Shown one piece after another: positions 9,066-19,059 of a stretch of 64,000 nt of DNA. The DNA comes from Bacillus gobiensis (GTDB lineage: Bacteria; Bacillota; Bacilli; Bacillales; Bacillaceae). Within the stretch, counting starts at the first letter, position 1, and each line of letters begins with the position of its first letter. The stretch covers positions 2,727,817 to 2,791,816 of the forward strand of contig NZ_CP012600.1 in assembly GCF_001278705.1 (NCBI RefSeq), written 5' to 3'. The position numbers and the translations under genes were made by a program. Under the pieces are notes generated by a model that ran no database searches, was not told the origin of the DNA, and was given only the letters and a program-made list of their open reading frames with translations.

Positions 9066-12000
9066 CGCATCTTTTCCCCTTCTTTACTTGCTGAAATTTC
9101 TTTTAATACTGACTCTAGCTCTGCTGGTGAATATGATTCCATTTCATTTAAAAGCTCAGAGAGTTCAACATCATCTATTAATTGATCAGATTCTGAAATG
9201 ATGGCAAGAATATGCTCAGAAAGATCTAAAATATTTATTCCCTTTAATAAATCGACAACTGCCATTTCCACATGTAAATCCCGTTCGATAAAATTCTTTA
9301 ATTCAATGGAGATCATAGAGTCTAGTCCCCAGCTGGTTAAAGATTGCGAGTGATTTAGTTTCGTTTTATCCATACGTAAAACAGCTGCCACTGTATCGGT
9401 TAAATATTCTTGGATGGCGTTTAATTTTTCACTTTCATCTTGTAAACTTTGAATTTTAGCTAAAATGCTCTCAGTCTGTTTTGAATCCATTGTTTTTGTA
9501 TTCGAAGCCGTATCGATTAAGGAAGAAACCATTATTGGCGTATACTCCACCGGATAATTCCGTATGGCAATTTTATTCCAATCTGCTCCTAGTACGGCCA
9601 ATTGTGATTTTGATTGACTTAAAATCATTTCTAAACATTCTAAGCCCTCTTCCGGGTTCATTGGATATAAGCCCCTATCAATGAAGAAAGTATTCAAATC
9701 CAATTTTGTAGCCATCCCTACTTCTTTCCACGGTCCCCAATTGACACTTACGGAACGCTTTCCAAGAGAATTCCGATAATTAGACAAGGCATCAAGAAAC
9801 GCATTGGCAGCTGAATAATTGCTTTGTCCCGGAGAAACAACAAGTGAAGCGACTGAAGAATACATGATGAAGAATTCTAAATCCTTGCCATCAAAATATT
9901 CATGTAAATTCCATGCACCCCATATTTTTGGACGAAGCACTTTATTAAATTCTCCTACTTCCATATCCTTCATTAACTGAGGTTTTGCTGTGCCAGCTGA
10001 ATGAATAATACCTCCCACCTCCGGGAAGCCCATTTTATGGAATCCATCCAGATACTCTGTCAATTGATCTTTATCTGCAATATCAACAGATGCTACATGA
10101 ATTGTTGCCCCTAATCGCTCCAGCTCAATAATAGAGTTAATTTTCGCGTAATGAAGATGATTGCTGTCGATATCTCTCCAGCTTTGTCTATTTGGAAGCT
10201 GTGTTCTTCCCATTAAGATAAAATGGCGGGCTCCATTCGAAATCATCCACTTCGCTGTAACAATCCCTAATGAACCAAGTCCCCCAGTGATCAGATACGT
10301 AGAAGATGGATTAAAATGGACAGGAAAAGATTTTGTATGACTGTCACTAAATTGATTGATTTCCATTCTTGCGACAAACCTTTTTCCTTTTCTGTAAGCA
10401 ATTTGGTCTTCCATATCTCCAAAAGAGAGTTCATTTAAAATATTTTGTGAATCATCATCTGTTCCGTTAATATCTAAGTCAATAATTCCCCCAAATAGAT
10501 GATAGAACTCTTGATGGCCAATCACCTTTGCCATACCCCATAGGCTGGATTGAGATAAATTCATTTCCGAGTCTGAATCAGTAATTTTCTGTGCTCCTCT
10601 AGTAATCAACCACAGCAGCCCTTCTTTATTCGCTGATTTATTTTCGGAGAGAGCCTTTAATAACAATAGAACTGAATTTGTGGACAATCTTTCCGCTTCT
10701 TGTAAAGCATCCCTGTTTAAAGATTGATTGTTTGATAAATCAAGGCTCCATAAATGAATGATTCGCTTACAGTCATAGGTTTCCAATAACTCTTGATATG
10801 AATCTTGTGCACTTGGATTTATGACAATGCTAGATTGAGAATTTTCTAAGGAATGTTGGACAAGCTTTACCTTCTCCCCTTCTTTCTCAAGTGAAGAAGC
10901 TATTTTATGTCCCACTCCTCCTTTGTCAGCAAAAATAAGCCAATATCCTTCTCCTGCCGCCGCCTTCTTTTCTTCCTGTCTCCATTCAGATTCCTTCCAT
11001 TGTAATTCATATAATTTTTGTTGAACGGATGGTGAATGATCCACATCTTTTAAGGAAACGGCTTTACATTGATTAATCTCTAAAATCACTTCTCCCTGTT
11101 CATTTACTAGATAAATATCGCCAATTAAGTTGCCTTCAGATTTTTCATTAATTTTTGCATATACCCACATCTGATCCGTTAGAGATTTGTATACTTTCCC
11201 TTTTTTGATTTCGACCGGCATATAAACGGTTGGAGTTTGCTCAAAAGGCAGTGCCGCAGCCATTACTTGAAAGCATAAATCTAGAACTGCAGGATGGATG
11301 GTATATTCATTAACATGTTCTAACAGCTGTGGTTTGATTTGAATTTGAGCCAAAGACTCGTTCTCATTTTGATTTCTCCATAACAGCTCAATCCCTTGGA
11401 ACTGTTCACCATACTCTAATCCTAATGTTTGAAAATGTTGATAGCATTCCTGTTTGCTGACTGTGTCAGTAATCCGGCTTTTAAGAGTTTCAATCTCGAT
11501 TTGTTCACCTGATGCTGCAACAGGCAAAACTACCCCAGCTGCGTTAAGATCCCAGGATTGATGTTCCTCTCCGCTCGCTTGGCTAAATATTTGAAACTCG
11601 CCATTTCTGTCATTGTAAGTAAAATTCATTTCAACATCTTGGTCGGCCGTTAAAAATAAAGCTTTTTTGAATTGAATATTTTCTACATTGAAAGTTACGT
11701 TGTTTTTTCCGTAAATTTCTGCAACCGATGATATAGCCATATCCACATAACCGGCACCTGGAAAAACAACTGTTCCTTGAATTTTATGATCACTTATAAA
11801 AGGCACATGGTTAAGATTTAATTGATTTCTCCAAACATTATTTATCGAGCCTATACGTTCCCCTAATATTGGATGAGCCTCTTGGTTCCCTAATCTATCT
11901 CTTTTTGCTTTTTCTGTTTCTGCCCAATAATACTCTTTTTGCCAAGGATACAATGGAACCTTTGTAATATATCTCTGCTCTGGATACAGCATGTCCCAAT

Positions 12001-14566
12001 TAATCTCAGAACCATTCACATATAATTGCATGAAGGTATTGTTTACATACTCGATTTCAGGTTCTTTTCTGCGCAGAGAAGAATAAGTTTCGCCGTCAAC
12101 TCCGCATTGTTTTAGGCATTCATTTATGGATGATGCAAGAACTGGATGCGGTCCGATTTCAAGGAAAGAGCGAAATTCTCTCATAATAAGCTCCATACAA
12201 CCCTTGGCAAAGCGAACAGGCTGCCTTACATTATTCCACCAATATTCTGCATCGAAATAGGATTCATCACATTGATTCCCGTCAACAGTTGAATAAATTG
12301 GAATGACTGGTTTGTGAGTCTTTATATCCTGCAGGGAGTCTAACAACTCCTCCTTAATCTCTTCCATGTAATGACTATGATAAGGAACACTTACATGCAA
12401 GTATTTTTGAAATACTTTATCATTATCTAAATTTTTAGAAATTTTATCTAAAGCATCCTCATCGCCAACAAGCGTTATAGAATTCGGGCTATTAATCGCC
12501 GCGACGGATACAACATCTTTGTACATCCCAATATAATTCTCGATGGCTTCCTCTGACATTCCAACTGCCAGCATTCTTCCTTTTCCGGTTAAAAGCTGCT
12601 GCAATCTGCTTCTTGTGTAGATTACTTTAACAGCATCTTCAAGACTTAAAGCTCCGGAGACAAAGGCAGCCGCTGCTTCTCCGGCACTATGGCCAATAAT
12701 CGCATCTGGTAAAACCCCTTTGGATTTCCATAATTCACATAGGGCAACTTGAACGGCGAAATTAGCTGGCTGCGAAAGTTTGGTTTGGTCCATGGATGAA
12801 TCGGTTTCATTTTTCAACATTTCATCTCGTAAAGACCAGCCTGATAAATCTTGAAAAATCTCATCAATTTTATCGATCATATCTCTGAATATAGTTTCTT
12901 TTTGATACAATTCATGTCCCATTCCCCACCATTGAGGGCCCATACCTGTTAATACAAATACTAATGGTGATTTATTTGTCACGACCCCTTCAAGAAGAAG
13001 TGAGTTTGTTGTTTCAGATAAATATATATCAAGTTTATTCTGTAAATCGCTTATTGAATCGGTTATGATTGCTAATCTATGAGAATGGTGATCTCTTCTT
13101 CGGGACAAAGTATATCCTAAGCTTGTCAAAGTTGTCTGACTGTGTGGAAGTGATAATTTTAGTTGGTTAGCAAAGTCATATAATGCTTGTTTACTTTTAG
13201 CAGATAGTGGTATAAGGTTATTTTCTTCTGGTTGGTTATCATCATAGAGGTTATCTTGTGTTGTGGTGTATTCTTCAATTAAAACATGTGCGTTGGTTCC
13301 GCCAAATCCAAAGGAATTGACTGCAGCCCTTTTAGGACCATTCGTTTCCGGCCAAGGTGTGTTTTCTAATGGAACTTTTAATCCCAATTCTTCAAAGTCA
13401 ATATCAGGATTGACTTTATTCATATGAAGGTGTTTTGGAATCAAATTATTTTTCATACTCATAACTGTTTTAATGACACCGGCTATTCCAGCGGCAGCCT
13501 CTGTATGGCCAATATTCGTTTTTACTGAACCAATCAACGTTTTTTGTCCGTTTAAACGCCCTTGGGAATAGACCTTTCCAATTGCTTTCGCCTCGATTGG
13601 ATCTCCAACCGGTGTTCCAGTACCGTGAGCTTCAATATATTGAATACTAGAAGGTGATATTCCATTTTGTTCGTATATAGTTCTCATCAGATTTTCTTGA
13701 GATTGACCGCTTGGTACAGTAATACTGGATGTTTGACCATCCTGGTTACTCCCTGAAGCGCGTATGAGTGAATGGATATAATCACCGTCTTCAATTGCTT
13801 TAGAAAGAGGTTTTAATACAATTACTCCAGCACCTTCCCCGCGAACATACCCATTTGCGCGGCTGTCATACGTCTTCGAACGGCCATCCGGAGAGAGCAT
13901 TCCTGCTTTTGATTCTGCGATAAAATATTCTGGTTTTAACATAACATTAACGCCGCCGACTACCGCCATAGAAGATTCTTTTTGTAAAATACTTTGGCAG
14001 GCAAGATGCAGTGCGACTAAAGAAGAGGAGCAAGCTGTGTCAACTGATAGAGAAGGACCTTTCAAATCAAATGCATACGATAAACGATTTGATAATAAAG
14101 TCATCATCGAACCTGTTGCAGAGTGCGAATCGATCATACTTCGATTACTTTCTGTAAATTGAAGCAATTTCCAATCAAGCGTAAAGGCTCCTATGTATAC
14201 TCCTATGTTTTTGCCTGCTAAACTATCAACTGGCAGTCCTGCATCTTCAAACGCTGCATATGTAACTTCTAACAACAGCCTTTGCTGGGGATCTAATAAG
14301 CTGGCTTCCCTTGGTGATATCCCAAAAAACTCCGCGTCAAACTCCGCAATCTTATCAAGAAACCCTCCCCATTTCGCCTTTGATTTGCCTTTTTTCTTGC
14401 TATTTGGGTCATAATAACGATCGATATCCCATCTATCTTTTGGAATCTCTGTAATGGAATCCTTCCCACTTACAAGATTCTGCCAAAATTCTTCGGTGTT
14501 ATTTCCTCCTCCTGGAAACCTACAACCCATTCCGATAATGGCAATTGGTTCGTTTGTCTGATTCAT
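9062..14566 (-). CDS. Type I polyketide synthase module: KS-AT-DH-KR-ACP
   Basis: An 1834-residue single-module PKS. The ketosynthase (about 8-430) has DTACSSS near 175, EAHGTGTPVGDP and the GHTEAAAG histidine motif, so it is an active condensing domain and not a KSQ loading domain. The acyltransferase (530-850) has GHSAGE near 625 and a YHSH specificity box that does not clearly match the malonyl or methylmalonyl types. The dehydratase has HKIQGTVVFP near 928 and HPAVLDLCFQ. The ketoreductase has TGGLGSLG near 1426 and YSAANAF. The carrier has GLDSM near 1746. No enoylreductase or methyltransferase is seen. One cycle would add a reduced, dehydrated two-carbon unit. There is no loading module, so the starter must arrive in trans. 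First gene of the operon, with ribosome binding site AGGGGA. Confidence 0.95.
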   Translation of the reverse strand: MNQTNEPIAIIGMGCRFPGGGNNTEEFWQNLVSGKDSITEIPKDRWDIDRYYDPNSKKKGKSKAKWGGFLDKIAEFDAEFFGISPREASLLDPQQRLLLEVTYAAFEDAGLPVDSLAGKNIGVYIGAFTLDWKLLQFTESNRSMIDSHSATGSMMTLLSNRLSYAFDLKGPSLSVDTACSSSLVALHLACQSILQKESSMAVVGGVNVMLKPEYFIAESKAGMLSPDGRSKTYDSRANGYVRGEGAGVIVLKPLSKAIEDGDYIHSLIRASGSNQDGQTSSITVPSGQSQENLMRTIYEQNGISPSSIQYIEAHGTGTPVGDPIEAKAIGKVYSQGRLNGQKTLIGSVKTNIGHTEAAAGIAGVIKTVMSMKNNLIPKHLHMNKVNPDIDFEELGLKVPLENTPWPETNGPKRAAVNSFGFGGTNAHVLIEEYTTTQDNLYDDNQPEENNLIPLSAKSKQALYDFANQLKLSLPHSQTTLTSLGYTLSRRRDHHSHRLAIITDSISDLQNKLDIYLSETTNSLLLEGVVTNKSPLVFVLTGMGPQWWGMGHELYQKETIFRDMIDKIDEIFQDLSGWSLRDEMLKNETDSSMDQTKLSQPANFAVQVALCELWKSKGVLPDAIIGHSAGEAAAAFVSGALSLEDAVKVIYTRSRLQQLLTGKGRMLAVGMSEEAIENYIGMYKDVVSVAAINSPNSITLVGDEDALDKISKNLDNDKVFQKYLHVSVPYHSHYMEEIKEELLDSLQDIKTHKPVIPIYSTVDGNQCDESYFDAEYWWNNVRQPVRFAKGCMELIMREFRSFLEIGPHPVLASSINECLKQCGVDGETYSSLRRKEPEIEYVNNTFMQLYVNGSEINWDMLYPEQRYITKVPLYPWQKEYYWAETEKAKRDRLGNQEAHPILGERIGSINNVWRNQLNLNHVPFISDHKIQGTVVFPGAGYVDMAISSVAEIYGKNNVTFNVENIQFKKALFLTADQDVEMNFTYNDRNGEFQIFSQASGEEHQSWDLNAAGVVLPVAASGEQIEIETLKSRITDTVSKQECYQHFQTLGLEYGEQFQGIELLWRNQNENESLAQIQIKPQLLEHVNEYTIHPAVLDLCFQVMAAALPFEQTPTVYMPVEIKKGKVYKSLTDQMWVYAKINEKSEGNLIGDIYLVNEQGEVILEINQCKAVSLKDVDHSPSVQQKLYELQWKESEWRQEEKKAAAGEGYWLIFADKGGVGHKIASSLEKEGEKVKLVQHSLENSQSSIVINPSAQDSYQELLETYDCKRIIHLWSLDLSNNQSLNRDALQEAERLSTNSVLLLLKALSENKSANKEGLLWLITRGAQKITDSDSEMNLSQSSLWGMAKVIGHQEFYHLFGGIIDLDINGTDDDSQNILNELSFGDMEDQIAYRKGKRFVARMEINQFSDSHTKSFPVHFNPSSTYLITGGLGSLGIVTAKWMISNGARHFILMGRTQLPNRQSWRDIDSNHLHYAKINSIIELERLGATIHVASVDIADKDQLTEYLDGFHKMGFPEVGGIIHSAGTAKPQLMKDMEVGEFNKVLRPKIWGAWNLHEYFDGKDLEFFIMYSSVASLVVSPGQSNYSAANAFLDALSNYRNSLGKRSVSVNWGPWKEVGMATKLDLNTFFIDRGLYPMNPEEGLECLEMILSQSKSQLAVLGADWNKIAIRNYPVEYTPIMVSSLIDTASNTKTMDSKQTESILAKIQSLQDESEKLNAIQEYLTDTVAAVLRMDKTKLNHSQSLTSWGLDSMISIELKNFIERDLHVEMAVVDLLKGINILDLSEHILAIISESDQLIDDVELSELLNEMESYSPAELESVLKEISASKEGEKMR

Positions 14567-14613
14567 GCTTATCTTCCCCTTGAATAGTTTTTTAGAAGGA
14601 CTTTTTGTGACCT

Positions 14614-14642
14614 ATTATACATTATCATACTAATATTTACAA
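14614..14642 (-). promoter_or_regulatory. Sigma-A-type promoter of the PKS/NRPS operon
   Basis: In the gene sense, -35 TTGTAA (14642-14637) and a perfect -10 TATAAT (14619-14614) are separated by 17 bases. Predicted transcription start is near 14607, about 40 bases before the PKS start codon. Confidence 0.75.
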
Positions 14643-14670
14643 AAATTTAAATTTTCTTTAATATTTTGTA

Positions 14671-14699
14671 AACAGCTGTTGTTTAAAAAGTGATAAAAT
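14671..14699 (+). promoter_or_regulatory. Operator-like palindrome and extended -10 promoter of the divergent gene
   Basis: AACAGCTGTT (14671-14680) is a perfect 10-base palindrome lying about 30 bases upstream of the PKS -35 and overlapping where the -35 of the plus-strand gene would be. TGATAAAAT (14691-14699) fits an extended -10 for that gene. One regulator bound here could affect both directions. No regulator gene is visible nearby. Confidence 0.45.
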
Positions 14700-14731
14700 G
14701 TATTAGAAATTACTATCTGGGGGTAAAACAA

Positions 14732-15712
14732 ATGACGAATGGGTATCATGCGATTTTCGGAACAGGACCTTTAGGGCTTACTATTATGGACCAGCTTATT
14801 CAAGAAGACAAAAAAGTGCTCTTAGTGAATAGGAGCGGAAAAGCGGATGTTCCTCAGTCTGTGAAGGTAATAAAAGGAGACGCTACTAATCTTGATAGTG
14901 TATTGGATATTTGCAATTCTTATGAGATATCTGTGATATATCACTGTATAGGAATTCCCTATTCATCATGGCCGGAGTTGTTTCCCATTATGATGGATAA
15001 TATCATCGAAGCTGCGGCAAAGCATCAGATCAAAATAGTTTACGCAGATAATGTTTATGCTTACGGCCCTCATGATGAGCCTTTACATGAGAATTCTTCA
15101 TATAATACAGTTGGCAAGAAAACAAAGGTGCGGGCTGAAGTGGCCGCAAAATTAATGAATGCCCATAAATCCGGTAAAGTGCAGGCGACAATTGGCAGAG
15201 GTACGGATTTTTATGGGCCGCGTGTCAAGAATTCGTCATTAGGCGAACAGGTGATTAAAAGTTTAATGGAAGGTAAGCCTGCAAATATTCTGGGGAATCC
15301 TGATAAGAAGCACTCCTATATTTTCATTCGTGATTTTGCCAATGGACTCATTATACTTGGAGAACATCAGGAAGCATTGGGTGAAATTTGGCATATTCCT
15401 GCTCCCGAACCCACGACTACACGTGAAATCGTACAAAAAATTGCTGATGAGCTCGGAACAACACCAAAGTATAGAACTGCCGGAAAATTCATCGTTGATA
15501 TTGCAGGAATATTTAATTCCGGCATGAGAGAATTCCGCGAAATAATGTATCAGCACTTAAATGATTTCATTGTAGATTCAAATAAATTCCAAAAACAATT
15601 CTCATTTTCTATTACTCCGCAAGATGAAGCGATTCGCCAAACAGTTGCTTGGTACAAAACGACATATAACCAATCTAATACAGACCGTCCACTTGCGAAC
15701 ACAACAAAATAG
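14732..15712 (+). CDS. NAD(P)-dependent epimerase/dehydratase (extended SDR family)
   Basis: A 326-residue protein from the ATG at 14732, chosen because CTGGGGG lies just upstream and the preceding in-frame ATG at 14690 has no binding site and sits on the promoter. The N-terminus GTGPLG near residue 10 is the Rossmann nucleotide-binding loop. Other features are a DATNLDSV-type acidic loop, NVYAYGPHDEP near residue 108, and a late substrate-binding half. Relatives act on nucleotide sugars or on small ketones and alcohols. It is divergent from the PKS gene across a 165-base control region, so it may be a tailoring enzyme, though a housekeeping role cannot be excluded. The catalytic Lys of the YxxxK motif is not obvious to me. 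Confidence 0.8.
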   Translation: MTNGYHAIFGTGPLGLTIMDQLIQEDKKVLLVNRSGKADVPQSVKVIKGDATNLDSVLDICNSYEISVIYHCIGIPYSSWPELFPIMMDNIIEAAAKHQIKIVYADNVYAYGPHDEPLHENSSYNTVGKKTKVRAEVAAKLMNAHKSGKVQATIGRGTDFYGPRVKNSSLGEQVIKSLMEGKPANILGNPDKKHSYIFIRDFANGLIILGEHQEALGEIWHIPAPEPTTTREIVQKIADELGTTPKYRTAGKFIVDIAGIFNSGMREFREIMYQHLNDFIVDSNKFQKQFSFSITPQDEAIRQTVAWYKTTYNQSNTDRPLANTTK

Positions 15713-15989
15713 ATAAGCGATCACATCATGGATCCGGCTTATATGATGGATACCTATCTATCAGAATGATTATTACCCAGCGGCAGCTAGACTGCTTTAG
15801 TTATGAAACCGCTAATTTTTATAAATATCTCATTTAAACATGTGATTTGTTTTAACTTTATACCTCAATCAAAGATTAAAGGGTATCCGAACTTTTAGAA
15901 CACCCTTTTCTCTTCTGGGGTCAGTAAACTTCTTCCTTATAATAGAACCATCCATAAATTTCCTGAGGACTATTCCTTTATTGAGGCCT
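15713..15989. other. Intergenic stretch with a weak hairpin
   Basis: No gene is seen. AAAGGGT (15878-15884) and ACCCTTT (15902-15908) form a 7-bp stem with a 17-base loop between the convergent ends of the SDR gene and mnaA. It could be a weak terminator. Confidence 0.35.
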
Positions 15990-17126
15990 CTATTTAAAAG
16001 GAAGTGCTTTTTGCATCGAATAGTTGAACCGGAACAATATCTCCTGCACAATCCGTTTGGATGCTGATCCATCCCCATAAGGATTGGATGCTTGAGACAT
16101 CTCTCTATATTTTTCTCGATTCGTTAACAACTGCTCTGCCAGATGATAAATATGCCCTTCATCCGTGCCTGCCAATTTAAGCGTTCCTGCTTTTATTCCT
16201 TCCGGCCGCTCAGTCGTATCTCTCAATACGAGTACCGGCTTGCCGAGAGAAGGGGCTTCCTCCTGTATCCCGCCGGAATCAGTTAGAATAAGGAATGATC
16301 TGGCCGCAATGTTATGGAAATCAATCACTTCCAAAGGATCAATTAAGTGAACTCGATCCAAATCACCCAATATTTCATTGGCAATCTGTTGGACAGCAGG
16401 ATTCATGTGTACCGGATAAACGACATGAACGTCTGAAAATTTATTCACGATTCGACGGACGGCATGAAAAATGTTCCTCATCGGCTCCCCGATATTCTCT
16501 CTGCGGTGGGCGGTCAGCAGGATCATTCTCCCTCTTCCGATTCTATCAAGCACCGGGTGAATATAATCTTCAGTAACAGTCGTATTCAATGCATCTATCG
16601 CTGTATTGCCGGTTACAAATATCGAATCCGGATTTTTCCCTTCATCTAACAGGTTTTGCTGTGCCTGAAGGGTGGGGGCAAAATGGTAGTCGGCTACACA
16701 TCCGGTCATTTGCCTGTTCAGCTCCTCCGGAAAAGGAGAGTATTTATTTCTCGTCCTCAAGCCTGCTTCCACATGTCCGACCGGAATTTGGTGATAAAAA
16801 GCTGCAAGGCTTCCGGCAAAGGTCGTTGTCGTATCACCATGAACTAAAACGATATCAGGTTTAACTTCATGAAACAGCTTATCCAATTTTACGAGCGCGT
16901 TGGACGTAATTTCAGACAATGTTTGCCGCTCTTTCATAATATTCAAGTCAAAATCAGGAGTAATATCGAATGCATGAAGCACCTGATCAAGCATCTGCCT
17001 ATGCTGGGCAGTTACTGTAACAAGCGGCTCAATTTCTTGATGCTTTTTCATCTCCAGCACGAGCGGAGCCATTTTTATCGCTTCCGGCCTGGTGCCAAAA
17101 ACGGACATAACCTTGAGTGGCTTCAT
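15990..17126 (-). CDS. mnaA: UDP-N-acetylglucosamine 2-epimerase
   Basis: A 378-residue enzyme interconverting UDP-GlcNAc and UDP-ManNAc. UDP-ManNAc is the donor for the TarA step of the teichoic acid linkage unit. Family features are VFGTRPEAIKMAPLV at the N-terminus, HVEAGLRT near residue 117, and the late block DSGGIQEEAPSLGKPVLVLR. Length matches B. subtilis MnaA (about 380). It is the last of four co-directed genes, 19 bases after the TarS-like glycosyltransferase gene. In B. subtilis mnaA lies in the same neighbourhood with gtaB and the tag genes. Confidence 0.95.
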   Translation of the reverse strand: MKPLKVMSVFGTRPEAIKMAPLVLEMKKHQEIEPLVTVTAQHRQMLDQVLHAFDITPDFDLNIMKERQTLSEITSNALVKLDKLFHEVKPDIVLVHGDTTTTFAGSLAAFYHQIPVGHVEAGLRTRNKYSPFPEELNRQMTGCVADYHFAPTLQAQQNLLDEGKNPDSIFVTGNTAIDALNTTVTEDYIHPVLDRIGRGRMILLTAHRRENIGEPMRNIFHAVRRIVNKFSDVHVVYPVHMNPAVQQIANEILGDLDRVHLIDPLEVIDFHNIAARSFLILTDSGGIQEEAPSLGKPVLVLRDTTERPEGIKAGTLKLAGTDEGHIYHLAEQLLTNREKYREMSQASNPYGDGSASKRIVQEILFRFNYSMQKALPFK

Positions 17127-17145
17127 TTTAAAACCGCCTCTCTGT

Positions 17146-19059
17146 TTAAGAATGGTGAGACAAGTAAAATTCAGCGTTTTCCGCTTTCAAGTAATATTCC
17201 ACTTTTTTCTTTGTTTTAAATAGACTCTGTTTCTTTTCCATCGATTTTTTATAAAGAAAAACTGACTTGCTTTCTTTCAGAGGCTTTAGCCTGCAATTTT
17301 GGGAATTAATCGACAACGCGCACCTGATTTCATGATTATCAAAGACAGGCATATACCTGCTCAAAATTTGTTTATCGATGCGGACTAACGTTTTTTCAGG
17401 TAGCGATTTGATTGTTTTAACCGGCACTAAAATTTCAAAATCGATGCATTTTATAAAAACCTGGGACTTCTCCGGAAAAAATAATTGCTGATCGGGAAAC
17501 TCCAACGTCACTGCGGAAAAACTGTCTTCTTCGTATACATCTATTTCAATGGAGGAAACTTCTCTCAGCTCCAGCGACAAATCGTCAGAGTCCGTGGTAA
17601 AGTGCGGCCTTGCTTCGTAAACATAATGCCCGTTATTCCCGATATACTTCGCATGATCGGAATAAGGATACGGATTTTTTTGATTGCCGGCTCTTGTCCG
17701 TTTCGTATATCCATCGATTGAGCTTTCAATGTAAAAATCCCACACACCCAAATCTGCCGGTTCTTCAGCGATATCATCAAATTTCATTGAAAAAACAAAG
17801 GATTCATTTATTATTTGATCTGATAAAAAGACTTTTTCTTTTTTTGTTTCTCGATGAATCCAAATTGCCTTCACCATTTGCGTCAATTCATTATTTTTCA
17901 TCGCCGAATGCCCGGCTGTACCAGACACTTGTATTACGTTATGGCTAATCTGGATCGAAGACAGGAATGATTGCAATTTATTTTTCCGGTTGACTGTCAA
18001 TTGCTTTTTCGGATAGTTGGCCTTCACTAATGAAGGAAAATGTGCAACAAGCTTTCCTTCTTTAATAGAGGTGAAGGATTGCAGATCCTTTAATTCTTTT
18101 TCAAACGATTTCAGCCCCGGAAAATCATTCGTTCGAATCAAATGCAGCTTAAAGCCATGATCAGGATGAACCTTGCTGTCGATTGATTCCGGGATATAAC
18201 TGACGATGAATTTATGCAGAGCTGCCATCCATTCTCTCTGCTTTTCTTCTTCTTCAATCATTTCCAAAAAGTCGGTTGTGCGAGAAAAATCAAAATGACG
18301 GTTCATAAATTTCGCAAGCAAAGCTTCTTTGCGATTTAGCTCAAGATGCGAATCCTTGATTAAATCAACAACGGCCTGCATCGCCTCATAATAGTCATAG
18401 GGCGGTACGTATGCGAAAGTCATATGCTCGCCTTCGTCTCGCTGAACTGCATAATAGCAGGTATAATCAGCTAACACAGAAATTCGCTTAGAACATAAAT
18501 AGGCCTTCATGACAAACACCTGATCCTCGGTCGCTTGAATCCCGGTTGGGAAAAATATATTGTTTTCTTTCAGCAGCGACAGCCTGAACAGCTTAGTAGG
18601 ACCCATCGCATAGACTAAGCTTGATTGAATGAGATCGGCTTCGGGAAGGTTTTCTTGAAATATAGCAGCGGGCACCGCTCTCCCGTTTACACCCTTCATT
18701 TTCCCGAGAACAATATCAGACTGGTTCTGTTCTGCGTACGTATACATACGCTCTAACGCTTCTTCCTCCAAATAATCGTCTGAGTCCACAAAGAAAATGT
18801 ATTTTCCCTTCGCCACCTGAATCGCTTCGTTTCTCGGTTCTCCCGGTCCACCCGAATTCACGCTTCGTAAAATAAGAGAAAGCTGCTTATACGTTCGGCT
18901 ATATTCCTTGAGAATCTTCACTGTTTGATCGTTTGAATAATCGTCTACGCAAATGATTTCATAATCAGTGTCAGGCATGCTCTGATGAATCAAGCTATCA
19001 AGACAGCGCGAAATATAGCGTTCAGAATTATATGTAGGTACTGCAATACTAATCTTCAA
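17146..19059 (-). CDS. TarS/TarQ-like GT2 wall teichoic acid glycosyltransferase
   Basis: The N-terminal GT2 domain has VPTYNSERYI, CVDDYSND, the block NSGGPGEPRNEAI and FVDSDDYLEEE, followed by KMKGVNGRAVP and ATEDQVFVMKAYL, all closely resembling S. aureus TarS, which adds beta-GlcNAc to ribitol phosphate. The C-terminal half resembles the TarS linker and trimerization region. Start: I prefer TTG at 19059, because GGAGAG lies 7 bases upstream and the protein then begins MKISIAVPTYN like TarS. An ATG at 19128 gives 23 more residues but has no binding site. The length of 637 residues is longer than TarS (573). Sugar and anomer are inferred from family only. Confidence 0.85.
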   Translation of the reverse strand: MKISIAVPTYNSERYISRCLDSLIHQSMPDTDYEIICVDDYSNDQTVKILKEYSRTYKQLSLILRSVNSGGPGEPRNEAIQVAKGKYIFFVDSDDYLEEEALERMYTYAEQNQSDIVLGKMKGVNGRAVPAAIFQENLPEADLIQSSLVYAMGPTKLFRLSLLKENNIFFPTGIQATEDQVFVMKAYLCSKRISVLADYTCYYAVQRDEGEHMTFAYVPPYDYYEAMQAVVDLIKDSHLELNRKEALLAKFMNRHFDFSRTTDFLEMIEEEEKQREWMAALHKFIVSYIPESIDSKVHPDHGFKLHLIRTNDFPGLKSFEKELKDLQSFTSIKEGKLVAHFPSLVKANYPKKQLTVNRKNKLQSFLSSIQISHNVIQVSGTAGHSAMKNNELTQMVKAIWIHRETKKEKVFLSDQIINESFVFSMKFDDIAEEPADLGVWDFYIESSIDGYTKRTRAGNQKNPYPYSDHAKYIGNNGHYVYEARPHFTTDSDDLSLELREVSSIEIDVYEEDSFSAVTLEFPDQQLFFPEKSQVFIKCIDFEILVPVKTIKSLPEKTLVRIDKQILSRYMPVFDNHEIRCALSINSQNCRLKPLKESKSVFLYKKSMEKKQSLFKTKKKVEYYLKAENAEFYLSHHS

